64,000 bases of DNA from Epiperipatus broadwayi (GCA_028023455.1 JAQFVV010012509.1:434001-498000); one strand, 5' to 3'; counted from the first letter of the stretch, positions 11,001-22,107 are shown. The notes: generated by a model not told the origin, from the letters alone. Numbers and translations: made by a program.

Positions 11001-11410
11001 ACTTGGACACTTAATAGAAGAGCAATTCAGAGACTTCAGACCACTCAAAGAAGTATGGAGAGATGTATGTTGGGAGTAACAAGAAGAGATCGTAAACACA
11101 ATGTATGGGTAAGAGAACAAACAGGTGTTACTGACCTCATTGAAAAAATTAAAAGATTGAAGTGGAGTTGGGCTGGACATATTGTTAGAAGAGATGATAA
11201 TAGATGGACAATTGAAATTTTAAACTGGATTCCAAGAGATTGTAAAAGACCCAGAAAGAGACCACATGTGAGATGGATGGATGAAATAAGAAAATGTGCA
11301 GGGGTGATGTGGAGAAGAGAAGCTAAAGATCGGAGAAGATGGATTAAACTTGGAGAGACCTTCATCCTGCAGTGGATTGATAATGGTTGATAATGATGAA
11401 GACTTATAAG
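8095..11410 (+). mobile_element. Full-length RTE-like non-LTR retrotransposon
   Basis: The element body is 8107-11398 (3292 bp). It is bounded by a perfect 12-bp target-site duplication, AAGACTTATAAG, at 8095-8106 and 11399-11410. It has a 5' UTR of about 330 bp, one long reading frame, and ends 8 bp after the stop in a short TGATAATGATG tail instead of poly(A). A single endonuclease/reverse-transcriptase frame, a length near 3.3 kb and a short microsatellite tail all fit the RTE clade. Perfect duplications and an unbroken frame suggest a recent insertion. Fragments of the same family lie at 3319-4195, 42640-43390, 43400-43965 and 47396-47950. Confidence 0.93.
8433..11390 (+). CDS. Endonuclease-reverse transcriptase polyprotein of RTE-like LINE
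   Basis: The 985-residue product nicks genomic DNA and copies its own RNA into the nick (target-primed reverse transcription). Residues about 50-290 are an APE-type endonuclease: TYNCRS (Asn near 53), CEVRR (Glu near 82), VYAPTSSHSDE, GDFNARIG near 188, ELDYILTN and the SDHRLV catalytic box near 278. A basic linker follows. The reverse transcriptase covers about 500-770, with NYRPISLLSVLYK near 565, FVDYEKAFDSI, GVRQGDSISP and the active site FTDD at 732-735, where FADD is usual in the family. The C-terminal domain has YGSETWTLNRR, VREQTGVTDLIEKIKRLKWSWAGH and ILQWIDNG at the end. ATG 8433 gives the longest frame; the in-frame Met codons just before the endonuclease (near residue 44) are an alternative start. 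No frameshift or stop is present, so it could be active. Confidence 0.93.
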   Translation: MTDKNKAWPLFPGGCKVTNQGSGWWPKAEGAKNPLIVDPGCHLMMTFYLGTYNCRSLSSEGRLQELEEELSYIKWDIIGLCEVRRKGEETIDLKSGHILYYKGTNIGNTSGVGFIINKKWKNNIVEIDGVSDRVARLVIQLNSRYQMQIIQVYAPTSSHSDEVVEDFYMDVQKAFDQSKHHFKIVMGDFNARIGKKMKDESAVGNFGYGNRNERGHRLVEFAEKEKLYIMNSFFEKNVKRKWTWKHPNEGTAELDYILTNRKYIFQDCNVLNKFNTGSDHRLVRCKIRVNVKLERQKLLRKTIFTVDIPNLQKHSNEFKLELTNRFQVLVDFEHDSDLNEINMKITDTLLKTATKIAGRKKQQLTNKISTETREFMKKRRNMKIYKNDALKRIEYLEFCKMVRKRVENDIRKYNCELARKAVEENKSLKNVKQHFGIGRKFISAIRKKDGIITKRRDDIMKLVEDFYQELYSNKEQVPPISITSSKLPRILNEEVRHAIKCMKKGKAPGNDGIIIDILKEAGEEIEIFLAKLYTKCLNDKDVPDDWKNAVIILIFKKGDKEDIRNYRPISLLSVLYKIFTKIITTRLQRTLDFHQPREQAGFKSGFSTVDHIQVLREVIERTNEYELPLCLGFVDYEKAFDSINISSVIKALDHQGIDPGYCHILKNIYKNATATIRLHNDTGKVNIEKGVRQGDSISPKLFTAVLHEVFCGLKWETKGVKVNGDYLSHLDFTDDVVVFANNASDLQEMLQELSDESRKVGLKINVKKTKVMFNRFAQNMKIKIDYDELEEVNSYKYLGQIINTDGNIMEEINHRIKLGWSAFGRNNLILKGNMPMCLKRKVFNKCVLPVLTYGSETWTLNRRAIQRLQTTQRSMERCMLGVTRRDRKHNVWVREQTGVTDLIEKIKRLKWSWAGHIVRRDDNRWTIEILNWIPRDCKRPRKRPHVRWMDEIRKCAGVMWRREAKDRRRWIKLGETFILQWIDNG

Positions 11411-12935
11411 AAATACTATGACAAGTGAAGAAAAATCCACATTTCTGATAATAATAGTTTAATCATTTATTTCTATAGAAAAAGGTGAAGGAGACTATCC
11501 ATGTAAAGGGTGGTGGGGTTACTAATAGTGGCCCTTGCAACATGTTTCATTTCAGCTACTCATATTTAACAGATCTAGTGTGTAGAATGGAGATTAAGCT
11601 ATATATAGATGTTAAATGGCAAGCATTCATGGTTAAAAAAAGTTTTTACTGTTTCATCATTAATTCTAAATATTTAATTCTCTTTAATCTAATTATTATA
11701 AACTCGTAATTACGAAAAGGTCAAAGTTGAAATTCAAGACTTTTATCATGCATTAAGCATGCTTCCAGTAAACTACTGCCAGAATCATAAGGTTGTATTA
11801 ATTTAGCAGATAAAAATTATGCCTATATATGGAAGTAATTTATTATGTAAATAAGGCTTAATTAATAAATAAATGCGACATCTAAATGTTTCATATTTTC
11901 GACAATGGAACACATGAATCTTTTCTAATGGTTGCATTTGGGTCCTTTGCAATTGCCCAAGCCTCCTTATATTTTCTTTTTTTTAACTTCTTTATAATTT
12001 AAAATAACAAGTTTAACCTCTTAATAAAATGCACCAAAGCAAATTAGAAAATGAATATCATGTTAGCTAAATTATGTTTTTTCTTTTGCTTGCTTTATAT
12101 TATTTAAATGTCTCCCCTATAATAAAGCACACAATATATATATAACTGAAAGCCTTTTTTTAACCTATTTTATTTTAATGACTCAGATTTCAAGAAAGTT
12201 ATCTTTGATGCCACATATGCCAATATACACCTACTACATTTGATAAATTGTTTAATGATTTTAAAAGTGACAATTATACTAAGTTTAGTTTGTAAACAAT
12301 TTATATACTATAGATATGTTAATATTTTTGATATTGTGCATATTGCAACACTGAAGAAATTTATTGGATGGTCAAAATTGTCAAATATTTTTGAAAGTAT
12401 GGAATAAGAAAGTACTACATTTGTATTGTGTAAATACATAGAAGAAGGTATTATTATTTATTTATATTAGTAATATGTTTAGTAAATTGTTTACCATTAA
12501 TAATCATTGACAATTAATTTGAAACTTTTGCTTTAAATAAGATATTCAATATTTCTGATAAATTTTGAATATATGCTAATAGATTAAAATTTCACCGTAG
12601 GAAATGATTATAAATTGCTTGTTTTTATACATACACTCAAGTAAAAATGTAAAAACATTAATAATATAGTCATGCTGTACATCTGGAGCTTGTATTTTCT
12701 GTAAATAGATAACCCTGCATAGAAAATTTCATTAGAAATTCAAATATTAATCTAAATATAAAATTTTTTAAATAAAGTTTGAAACCTATCATATGATGAT
12801 TTACATTATAAAATAAATTTTAAACTATGCAAATATTTTCCCATCATTTTATTACACTATTCTAAAAATTATTGAATTATAATTTATGAAATTTATTTAA
12901 ATATTAAAGTAAAATTGAAAATATTAAGCTAAAGT
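11411..12935. other. AT-rich non-coding stretch
   Basis: No gene or recognisable repeat. A small GC-richer patch at about 11930-11965 (GGTCCTTTGCAATTGCCC) is unassigned. Confidence 0.45.
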
Positions 12936-13299
12936 TATCAAATATATTATAATATATGCGGGATTCGAACTCAGACTTTCACACGACCCACTACTCTCAG
13001 TGCCATCTCATATTGCTGACCCATCTGATCACGCACATGTTGAAAAGATAAATAATCACCAATATACGTATTTCATGCTAAACCAGCAATCATCAGTTGG
13101 TCTAGATTACTATCCTCACCCATATATATGATCAGTGCTCAGCTATTTATCTTTTCAACATGTGTGTGATCAGGTGGGTCAGCAATTTGAGATGGCACTG
13201 AGAGTAGTGGGTCGTGTGAAAGTCTGAGTTCGAATCCCGCATATATTACATATATATAAATGCAGGTTTAAGCCCGTACAATGTATCAAATATATTATA
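12936..13299 (-). mobile_element. Hammerhead-bearing foldback element with 16-bp target-site duplication
   Basis: A unit of 332 bp (12952-13283) is flanked by perfect copies of TATCAAATATATTATA (12936-12951 and 13284-13299). Its outer arms, about 12957-13052 and 13153-13247, are inverted copies of each other: GCGGGATTCGAACTCAGAC on the left and its complement on the right, continuing past AACATGTG and AAAGATAAAT. A hammerhead ribozyme lies between the arms on the minus strand. The right side has 36 extra bases ending in AGCCCGTACAATG, so the unit is asymmetric. The arm tip GAGTTCGAATCCC matches a tRNA B box. Confidence 0.85.
13052..13110 (-). ncRNA. Hammerhead ribozyme, family 1, intact core
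   Basis: This is a self-cleaving RNA motif on the minus strand. CUGAUGA (13090-13096) and GAAA (13071-13074) are both intact. Stem II is UGCU/AGCA with loop GGUUU. Stem III is a three-pair minimal stem (AUA/UAU around CG). Stem I has an inner ACCAA/UUGGU helix, a three-base bulge and an outer GUAAUC/GAUUAU helix. Cleavage is predicted after an AUA triplet, between 13063 and 13062. The very short stem III is typical of hammerheads in Penelope-like elements and retrozymes, which often act as dimers. It lies inside the foldback at 12952-13283. Confidence 0.85.
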
Positions 13300-15166
13300 G
13301 TGAATAAAATTAACATTTTTATGTTCCTTGATAGAAGAGATGGTGATCATGTGATTGATAGAAGAATCTGAGAGATATTTTTTTAAATATATATATATAT
13401 ATATTAATTTTGAACCATAATCTATAAGCCTAGAGTAATAAATTAGGAGAGTAACAAGATAATAAAAAAATGTCATTATAATCTGTTAACATATATTGTT
13501 GGATCAAATGCTCTGTATATTATACACAATTTTTCTATATTATTATTGAAATTTTTAAAGCTTTTAAAAAGAATAGTTAATGTTAAGTTGATTGTAAAGG
13601 TTTATGAGTTTCTGCTAGTAAATAAATAATTTTCTCCTACAAATCCTCAAATATATAATAGAAAGCAGTTCTATATGATTTATTGCATCATCTAGAGGAA
13701 AACATTTGGCTATTTTGTTATAAACACAAATAATAAGTGATGCAGATATTTTTTACTCAAAACTACAAAGTGTCATTTATTTGATATACTAAATAAAAAA
13801 TATAATTCTACTAATTTTTTTTTTTTTTTAAATATATATTTTAGCAACAAAGTGGAGCTACTTATTTTTAGTTCTTTTTCATAAGAAAAAAATTCAAATA
13901 AAAATGATATTAAAGTAGAAAGATGAAGATTGAGATTTTGATCTCGAAGAGTAAAAGAAAACCAAGAGCTGGATAAAATAAAAATGAGAACGAATAATTT
14001 TATATGGTATTTACATATTAGACCTGCTATGATGAAAGTTGATGGCACAAATATCTAAATAAAGACTAAATTTAACACAAGCCTACAGAAATTATTATAT
14101 AAAAAAGTTTCGCCGCATCAGCGTGTGTTATTAATTGATAATGTTGTAAGAAGGGAAAAAAAATTTTTATGTGAATATTAGATAATGTTCCGATCAGAGA
14201 AAGTTGTTACTCAAAATATTGGTTTCGCTACTAATTTTATGTTTTAGAAAAGAGGCTGCTTTCATTTGCCTTTTGCAAGACTTCAATCTGCCCCAGTGAT
14301 CGTAACACACAATCTTTTGTTTTTGCTTTTTACTGGAATAAATGTATATTGCTAAAAATTTAGTTGCTTCTTTTTTTTTTTAGCACTAAATAGTCATAGC
14401 TCGCCAAAGAAATTGATCAATGAAGTTTGTCACAAGATTCCCTGAAGGTATTGCTTTACGGATTGTAAGGTTAGAAAGTTATCACTGGACTAATATATAT
14501 GTGATATTTCACAATAGGTCTAATAATAGCTTTTACATACTACCTTTGTACAAAAATAAACAATTGTTTTGTTTTTTGAAATAATTTATTTATGTACTTC
14601 TAAAATACAGAAGCTACCTGCTCTTGATTTAAACCACGCCTTCTCTCAAACTTCTAATGTTTGCAAGTTCACCAAAAATTTAGAAATAATATTAAAAACT
14701 ATACCATTCAGCACTGAAGTTTCAACTTAGGATAGAATTTAGGCATGCCTACAAACATAAAGGGATGTTTTATACTTATATACAGTTTCAGTAATTAGAA
14801 TTATATAACAATAACATTTTTGTTTTATTAAAATATTAAATTTTAAATATAACATTTCAATTTAAAGCATTTATTTGTTACCTAATTAATCTGCAGAGTG
14901 GCGCTTTAAATCAAAATTAATTTATTTTCAAACAAAACTAACCGTAGCTCAAAAAGAGTTAACTTTTTTTTTCTTTTTTAAAATACTCTATAAATAAAAG
15001 TTTTAAAAAAAGCCCATTTAATTTCTTTCTTTTCTTTTTTTTATCTTGCGATTATCAAAAATAGAAAGAAAAAAAAATGCTTTTTCAATTTTTTTATGTT
15101 GTGAAAGGGGGAGGAGATAAATTCTTCTTTTAACCCTTTAAGTGATAGGTCTTTTTCTTTTTTTAA
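13300..15166. other. AT-rich non-coding stretch
   Basis: No gene seen. It contains short (TA)n at about 13388-13404 and T runs near 13815 and 14370. Reading frames here are AT-rich noise. Confidence 0.45.
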
Positions 15167-15317
15167 ACTACAAGTTCAACATTTCTAAAACTTTTTTTCT
15201 TTCTCTTTCTCTTCCCCCCCCCCCCTCATTTCCTTCCCCCCCCCTTCCCCCCCCTCTCTATTATAAATAATTTACACCCCTCCCCCACCCCCCTTTTTTC
15301 CCCCCCCCCCCCCCTTT

Positions 15318-15354
<37 letters not shown>

Positions 15355-15542
15355 TTTTTTTCCCTCTCCCCCCCCAAAAAAATTTTTATTTTCTAACCAC
15401 CCCCCCAAAAAACACGAAAAATAGGGCCCGCCCCCATAATTTTTCCCAAATTAAAAAAAAACCAACCCCCACAAACGAACAAACGAGCGCAACGCCGCCG
15501 ACAAACCGGAAGTAGTTAAACTACAAGTTTTACATTTCTAAA
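15167..15542. repeat. C-rich low-complexity block between near-identical flanks
   Basis: A block dominated by long C and T runs (densest at 15213-15375), followed by odd GC-rich text (15420-15505), is utterly unlike the rest of the window. The sequence just before it, AAACTACAAGTTCAACATTT (from about 15167), recurs just after it as AAACTACAAGTTTTACATTT (from about 15516). The block looks like an insertion between duplicated flanks, either a real simple-repeat expansion or a badly resolved assembly region. The Gly-rich frame at 15226-15408 is an artefact of the runs. Confidence 0.7.
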
Positions 15543-16314
15543 ACATTTCTCTATTCAATACAAATAACAACATTTCATTGACTAATTGAACAGTGATTTT
15601 ATTTAAAAATAATTTAACTTACAATTGTATGAAAGTTATTTGTTTTTCTTTATAAAAGATAGATAGATTATACAATGCAAATCTTTCAAAAAAAAAAAAA
15701 AGATATAACTAACTAAACCCACGACTTTGTTCACATTGGTAGACTAATTGATTCAATATGTAATTGCGCCTACAGCTTATATATTTATGTATTGTTTACA
15801 TAAAATAATACATGAGTTAAAAAGTGCAGTATCATTAAAATATAACTTTTTACATTAGTTATATTACTGAATTTGATCAACTTTTAGAATTTTAGTTTAA
15901 ATATATTTCTCACATGACAAACTAATTTTTCAAAATGGCATTTTAACATCTTTCTATTTTGTTCATGTTTTACTTGCAAGTAAGCAATCAAATACTATGT
16001 GGTACAAACAAAATAATTCAAAATATATTTACAAAATCAAATTTTACCTCATTTTACCAAACCCTATAATTCTCTTCATTTCTCTAATATGTGTTTCAAT
16101 ATGCAAGCGACATATACTTTGTACTCATTTAAAATAATTTAAATGGCTATAATCTTTTTGCAATTTTATGAAGTCATTCAAAAGTGCATTAATGAAGTTT
16201 TTAAAACAATTACCATACAGCAAAAATTTGTAATTTATGTAATTCTTCACATACACAAAAAGACACAAAATCATGCAAGATTCATCAAGATTGGTACAAT
16301 ATTTGTTGAGTTAC
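15543..16314. other. AT-rich non-coding stretch
   Basis: No gene or recognisable repeat. Confidence 0.45.
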
Positions 16315-16405
16315 TGTTATAGTCCTCCCTTCTCTCAGAAGTGGACTGTTCCAGAAGCCTCCTTATCTGATCGGATTAAGCATTGTTTGACACACGCCCA
16401 TAGAC
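16315..16405 (+). repeat. Fragment related to the solo LTR at 34.7 kb
   Basis: The segment shares TCAGAAGTGGACT, then a CCTTATCTGATC-like block and GGATTAAGCA, in the same order and spacing as the first 80 bases of the solo LTR at 34718. It starts with TGTTAT where the LTR starts with TGTCAT. It looks like the 5' end of a related LTR, truncated. Confidence 0.55.
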
Positions 16406-17355
16406 TGATGTATAGATAAAAACAAACAAACAAACTTTCATATTTATATAATAAGAAGAATAGATTCTTAAATTTTTTGTCATATAATATTTACATAATC
16501 ATCTTTTATTTAAATAAATATCAATTTTAATTCAATACATCTAAAAAAATTAAGAACAAAGTGAAAACATTTTTTATTCTAATTTAACCTATGTAATATA
16601 AATATTCATTTTTTATGACTTATTTTCTGAATAGCTTCAATAACTTTCATAGGTTTAGTTGAGAATTTTTAGACAAGAAATAATATTTCATACATAATCC
16701 TTAAATGTGGTTAAATTCAGGAATTTGACTTCGCTTTTTTCCCACTGTCTATCAATTTAGGCATTTATCAATATGATTTTTGATTAGATTTACTGAATTA
16801 ATCTATTACACTTTGATTTACAAGTATCAAATTTTCTGCACTTACAATTTTCATATCAGATACTTTAAATAAATAGAATAATTTTTATTTCTAATAATTT
16901 ATTAATCTAAAGACTGTCCCTAACCCAAATATAAACTTTAAATTTTAGTTATAGATTTATAACTCTGCTTTTACTTAATTATAAAGTCATGAAATAACAC
17001 AACTTGATCTCTTATTTTTCAGATATAATATCTTTATTAAATACCCACTCCATCACACATCCTTGAAACATATGAATAAATTACAGATCTCCTAGTTGTT
17101 CATGAGTACAAGGTCATCCAACATTTATCCTAAATGAAGATATAAAAAAAACATCTTTTCTATAAATATATATTTTCATTTTAGATGAAATTATTATTTG
17201 ACCTAAATTTTCAAGTTTGTCAGAAATTAAATGTAAATAACAAGACTGATTTGTCATCAGATATGGTTTTTTAGAAAATTTAGATTTTATACTAAAGATC
17301 TTTCATGAAATTAATTATGTTTCAAAGCATACTTTATTGATTAAAAAACAATGAT
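16406..17355. other. AT-rich non-coding stretch
   Basis: Nothing recognised. Confidence 0.45.
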
Positions 17356-17765
17356 TATATTGGTAAGATTGGGCTTACACAGTAACCATAAGTCTGTTCC
17401 TGTGTCTAAACAGTTCTACTGGGCATAAGATTGTTCACAGATATCTAGGAGAGAAAAAGCTTTCTCTTGAGTTCTTTATGTTGTGTTTTTGCTACTCTTA
17501 AGACATCGAAAGTTGCATGAATTGTGTCATTCCAGTTTTGGTGTATTGGTTTCTTTATTTTTTAGCTGTGTTATTCTGTATCTCTTTTCCTGTTTTTCAA
17601 CTATAGTGCTGATTTTAGTTTAAATAGTGACCAAGTTGCAGCAAAAATATCTGGTGGTGCTAGCATGTTATCCCTTTCTTTTATTTTTTCTAGCTTGTGG
17701 TGGAATGTGTTGAGGTTTTGTTTGCATTGTAGTCGAAATTGAATTTACATCTGGTGTCCCAATAT
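17356..17765 (-). pseudogene. Possible decayed coding fragment, probably retroelement
   Basis: This 400-bp stretch is less AT-rich than its surroundings, and its minus strand reads like eroded coding sequence. An open piece near 17607-17745 contains NLNTFHHKLEKIKERDN and then APPDIFAATWSLF before a stop. A second piece near 17470-17560 contains HQNWNDTIHATFDVLR in another frame. The mix of charged and aromatic residues, interrupted by stops and frame changes, suggests an old LINE reading frame. I cannot assign a domain, and chance is not excluded. Confidence 0.3.
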
Positions 17766-18321
17766 GCATACAAGCTAAATGTCACTGCTCTTATTGTAAT
17801 ATAGAATTAAATCAACCAAACTTAACTTGATTTCAAATATAGAATTATAACCATAGATCTTTCATATGCAACACATTATGATTTTAGATTATAAATCATA
17901 ATGTAATATTCCTTATAAAACATACTTTTATATGTAAAGTAGAAAAGATAAATAGTACATTCACACATTTAGGTATTTTATATGCATATTCATTTAAAAA
18001 AAGCAGAAAAAAAAAGTTATACCATTAAAGACGTAATGTGATTAAATTAATAGATAGTATTACTTATATAATAATGGTGATACTTTAAACAGAGGAAGCA
18101 CTTTGATCACATTTTCATTAATGATAGAAAAATTCAAATGATTTAGTTTAGAATCATGTAAATATCTCATTTAAATTTTGATGAAATATCTGGGTTGATG
18201 AGGATTAAAGTGTTTTTTCTCTTAAAAGAAAATCGGTATAGATTCCAATAGAATAATTGGAGAAATTTTAAAATAAATATTTGATATATTAGCTTCATTA
18301 TATGGTGAATGGTAATGCATA
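17766..18321. other. AT-rich non-coding stretch
   Basis: Nothing recognised. Confidence 0.45.
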
Positions 18322-18867
18322 GTTTAGATCAGTGGTCTTCAACCTTTTCACACCTGCAGACCACTAAAAATAAGGATAAGGTTCCGCGGACCAGCAAAAA
18401 TAACAATAAGATTTCGCAGACCGGCAGAAGTCTATAGATAAATTTTCTTAAAGATAAGCATAATTGTTATAACTGATCAAAACAACAATGTTAAATATAT
18501 AAGATAAAGTTTTATATATATATGGAGTTTATATAATAAAAAACTTTTTCTTTAATTTTTTTAGAAAAGCTATAAAAAAGTTATTTCTACCCCCCTCCCC
18601 CCATAAATATCTGTGATAACTAGAAAAACAAATTAATTTATGAACGATTGATTAGATTTTGTGTTCGTTCTGTTTTCTTTTTTTTTTTAATTGGGTAAAA
18701 ATGAGATGAAAAAAGAAATAAAAATTGGCTATATTAATTAAAAGTTTAAACTCTTATTATTTATTATTACAATCTTTTTACTGCCCATCTAGCACGCGGA
18801 CCTGCAGAAAAGTTCCACGGCCCGGCACTGGGCCGTGGACCAAAGGTTGAAGAACACTGGTTTAGAT
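18322..18867. mobile_element. Non-autonomous hAT-type DNA transposon
   Basis: A 530-bp element (18330-18859) is flanked by a perfect 8-bp duplication, GTTTAGAT (18322-18329 and 18860-18867). Its ends are inverted repeats: CAGTGGTCTTCAACCTTT on the left and the complement of CAGTGTTCTTCAACCTTT on the right (one mismatch). An 8-bp duplication and CAG-type ends are hAT hallmarks. Near the right end, TCCACGGCCC and GGGCCGTGGA form a perfect 10-bp hairpin. The left subterminal region repeats a GACCAGCAAAAATAA-like unit. No transposase is encoded, so it depends on one supplied elsewhere. Confidence 0.92.
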
Positions 18868-21555
18868 TATCCGTTTTTTTAAGAAGAAAAGTACACATTC
18901 AATGGATTCAATGAATGTTGAAATTTGAAGCATTGGTAGATCATGTTTAATGTGATCAACAGTGGGTTAGTGTATAATGTAAAAAGAGGTTAATGAATAT
19001 CCTTAAGAGTAGACTTGTGAGGTGGAAATCAGATGATATTTTTCCATTTATGGCAATATATATTTCAAAATATACCAAAAGGTAGAATAGATTGGTATGT
19101 TATATTTGTAAAAATGAAAAAGTATTAAGATGGGTGATGAAAAAGGCTGAAAGAATATCTAGATGGGCAGTGACCAATGCAGATTTCTTATAATAGATTA
19201 TTATCTTCAATAATGAAACTACTGTATAGATAAGATACCTTTTTTTTTTTTCAAATCAGAATTTTGATACTTGTAGAAGAATTATTCTTTATTAAGAATT
19301 ATATAATTATGATCAGAAGTGGGATCACAAATATCAATCTGCGATTGTTGCATCATGAAGGAAAACTTGTATCTCCAAATAATGAACCATAGATGCAAGG
19401 CATAGAATCCTCTATGATTTTGATTTCAAAGGAGAGGGAAGAAATAAATTTTAGATTATGGGAATGGAAAAGTGCCTAAAATAAAAGAAAATAAAAGTGA
19501 AAATTCTATGTATACATGAATAGCTAGACGTAGAGTCGAATGATTTTCAGAGTGAAGTCCTGGTTACTCCATTAGAACCAAAAAAACATAGGAGAGAAAA
19601 GTTAGGAGAGACTGAGTGTGCAATTTGTTTTTGAATGTATAGTTTCAGCATTATATTTTTCCTGTGATTAATTCAAAAATTTGTTTAATTGCAATAGTTA
19701 TATATATTGGGGGATTTATAATCTGAAGTCCAGTATATATAAGCTCTTGACCATTGAGAGAAACAACTTGGATTTATTTAATAGATATTCTATTAGTGTT
19801 TGCTATTTTTGTATCATTATTCATTCTAATATAATAATATATTTGTTTCACCAGTTCTTCTTAATTAATACAATACGCTTCAACATATAAAGGCAAAATT
19901 ACTAAATTCTAAATGTTAATATTTGCTAAATGCTTTCAGAGCCCGTTTACTCTATATTCATAGCCTTAATGTGGACTAAATTCATTATATGCAAATTTAT
20001 GCAAAACAACTCAGACCATCCCTTTTTTTTGAAATTGCAAAACACGTGCCTTTTCTACTTATAGCATTTATGTCACTAGCAATGAAGTAAACCTCCTTGA
20101 TTTTCCTTTTGGCATCATTTCTCTCAGTACACACTATCTCAGCCCTGGAGGATTCAAATACATGATTAACCATTCATTTAAATGCTATGATCAGCTGAAC
20201 TACATAAGATGTGTTTCTCAATTTGTTGCAACCAGTTTCTTTTAAATCTCTGCAGGATGTATGCCACTTTGTATATAGTGATTGTGTCTGATATTAAATT
20301 TTCAAATAAATATATTCACTTGATCAATAAGGGAGTCTAAAAGCTTCTTTTTTTTTTTTTTTTGGAAATTATTCTTTTTATATTAATGTAATTTATCTCT
20401 GATTGATACACATTCCAGCTCTTTTAAATCCTATTTTCAATTAACCTTTTTTAACATTGTTTCCTTTGATTATCCTGCCTTTAATTTAATGCTTAAATTA
20501 CATTTTAAAATTCTCCTTAGAATTATACTAAAGTCTAACCCATTAAAATACTCTTCTCTATAATATCTATAAATATAAATTACAAAAATTATTACTTTAT
20601 TACATGGTCCAATACAGGCTTGGTTTGCATCAACATTAACTCAGCTGTTATCAATCACTACATATGACATAATTAATAATAAGGTAAATAACGTAATTAG
20701 CATACTTATTTTATTTTTAGTTTTTCTAATGAAGAATGCAATTTTTATCGTAGAAAAAAAAAAATAAGCCAGTCAAGACTTTTAAGATATGTAAAAATAA
20801 AAATATTGGAAAATTCATTGCTTTGAAATACATTATCCAATAAGAAATATATGAAGAAAATTTATATCTGTACTTATTTATATATGAATACATATTTTCA
20901 TGCACAAAACACACACACACACATATAAATTTCAGTTCACTAGGATTTAAAATCTCTTTTTGGGGGGTGGGGAGAGGGGTCTAATTCTACTATTTATATA
21001 TAGTCTTAGATGATTCTGAAGTTTCTAATTTTAGATAGAAGATGCTTAGTGATTATATTTTTTTAAACATTTTTTATTCACCTCCCACTGTATTTTCTCT
21101 CTCTCCCAAGGTTTTACAAAAGCCATAATCCTTTCTCCATTTATCATTTTTATTATATATTAACTTTCATCTTGATTTCTTTATATAGAAATAAATTTTC
21201 ACATCTGAGACTTAAATATAAGATTATTAAGAATTTGTAATAAAAGATGAAAATGAGAATTATCGTCTATAACATTTTAATTTATATATATTGTGTCTAG
21301 TAAATATATTTTCTATTGAAGACAGACCTATATAAATGATGTACTCACACTGCTTTTAATACTCTATTATAACTAGTTTTGATGTGTGCTGTGCATCTTT
21401 AACATATCTTCATTTCAGCAATTCACAATTAAAGCAACAACTTTAATGTTAGAGGTATATTATAACATGATAAAATCCATTACAGCATTAAAATGCATTT
21501 ATAAAAATCTAATAGTATTTGTCACTTCGAATTTATTATCTTATATTATTATATA
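18868..21555. other. AT-rich non-coding stretch
   Basis: No gene seen. T run near 20349-20363, short (CA)n near 20911, G-rich patch at 20963-20979. Confidence 0.45.
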
Positions 21556-21648
21556 AGGTATATGAGCACAGACTTTCACATGACCCACCACTCTCCGCAC
21601 TATCTCATAACACTGATACACTTGAACACATATATGTCGAAAAGATAA

Positions 21649-21706
21649 ACAATCACAATATACGCATTTCATGCTAAACCAGCAATCATCAGTTGGTCCA
21701 GATTAT
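21649..21706 (-). ncRNA. Hammerhead ribozyme, family 1, near-intact
   Basis: CUGAUGA (21686-21692), stem II UGCU/AGCA and GAAA (21667-21670) are all present on the minus strand. The minimal stem III is AUG/UAU-like around CG. Stem I keeps ACCAA against UUG, with one base lost from the UUGGU strand, and an outer AUAAUC/GAUUGU helix. It is probably weaker than the 13-kb copy. Confidence 0.78.
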
Positions 21707-22107
21707 CATCTCTACACATGTATGCTATAAGTGCTCAGATATATGTTAAGATAGCCAAACCTCATACTTTAATGGACAGGCTTCAATATACTCCACACTC
21801 CAACTCTTCAACCGTCTATCCAATTGAAAAACTGATGATGGAATGCTCAAATGCCACCCTGAGGCTGACATTCTTGTCACACCCATGTTGACCTAAGGTC
21901 AAGCTGACCCCTCATGTATTGGACATAATCCATTTAATACATATACAAGAGATGTGCAGACATCTCTACTTATGTAATAACTGAAACACACAGGTTTATT
22001 ATATACCTGTGTCTATATATGTAATATATAGGGTACATGAGCACAGACTTTCACATGACCCACCACTCTCCACACTATCTCATAACACTGATACCCTTGA
22101 ATACATA

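Noticed and set aside
15226-15408. Glycine-rich 60-codon frame
   Set aside because: A translation of C runs on the opposite strand; not a protein.
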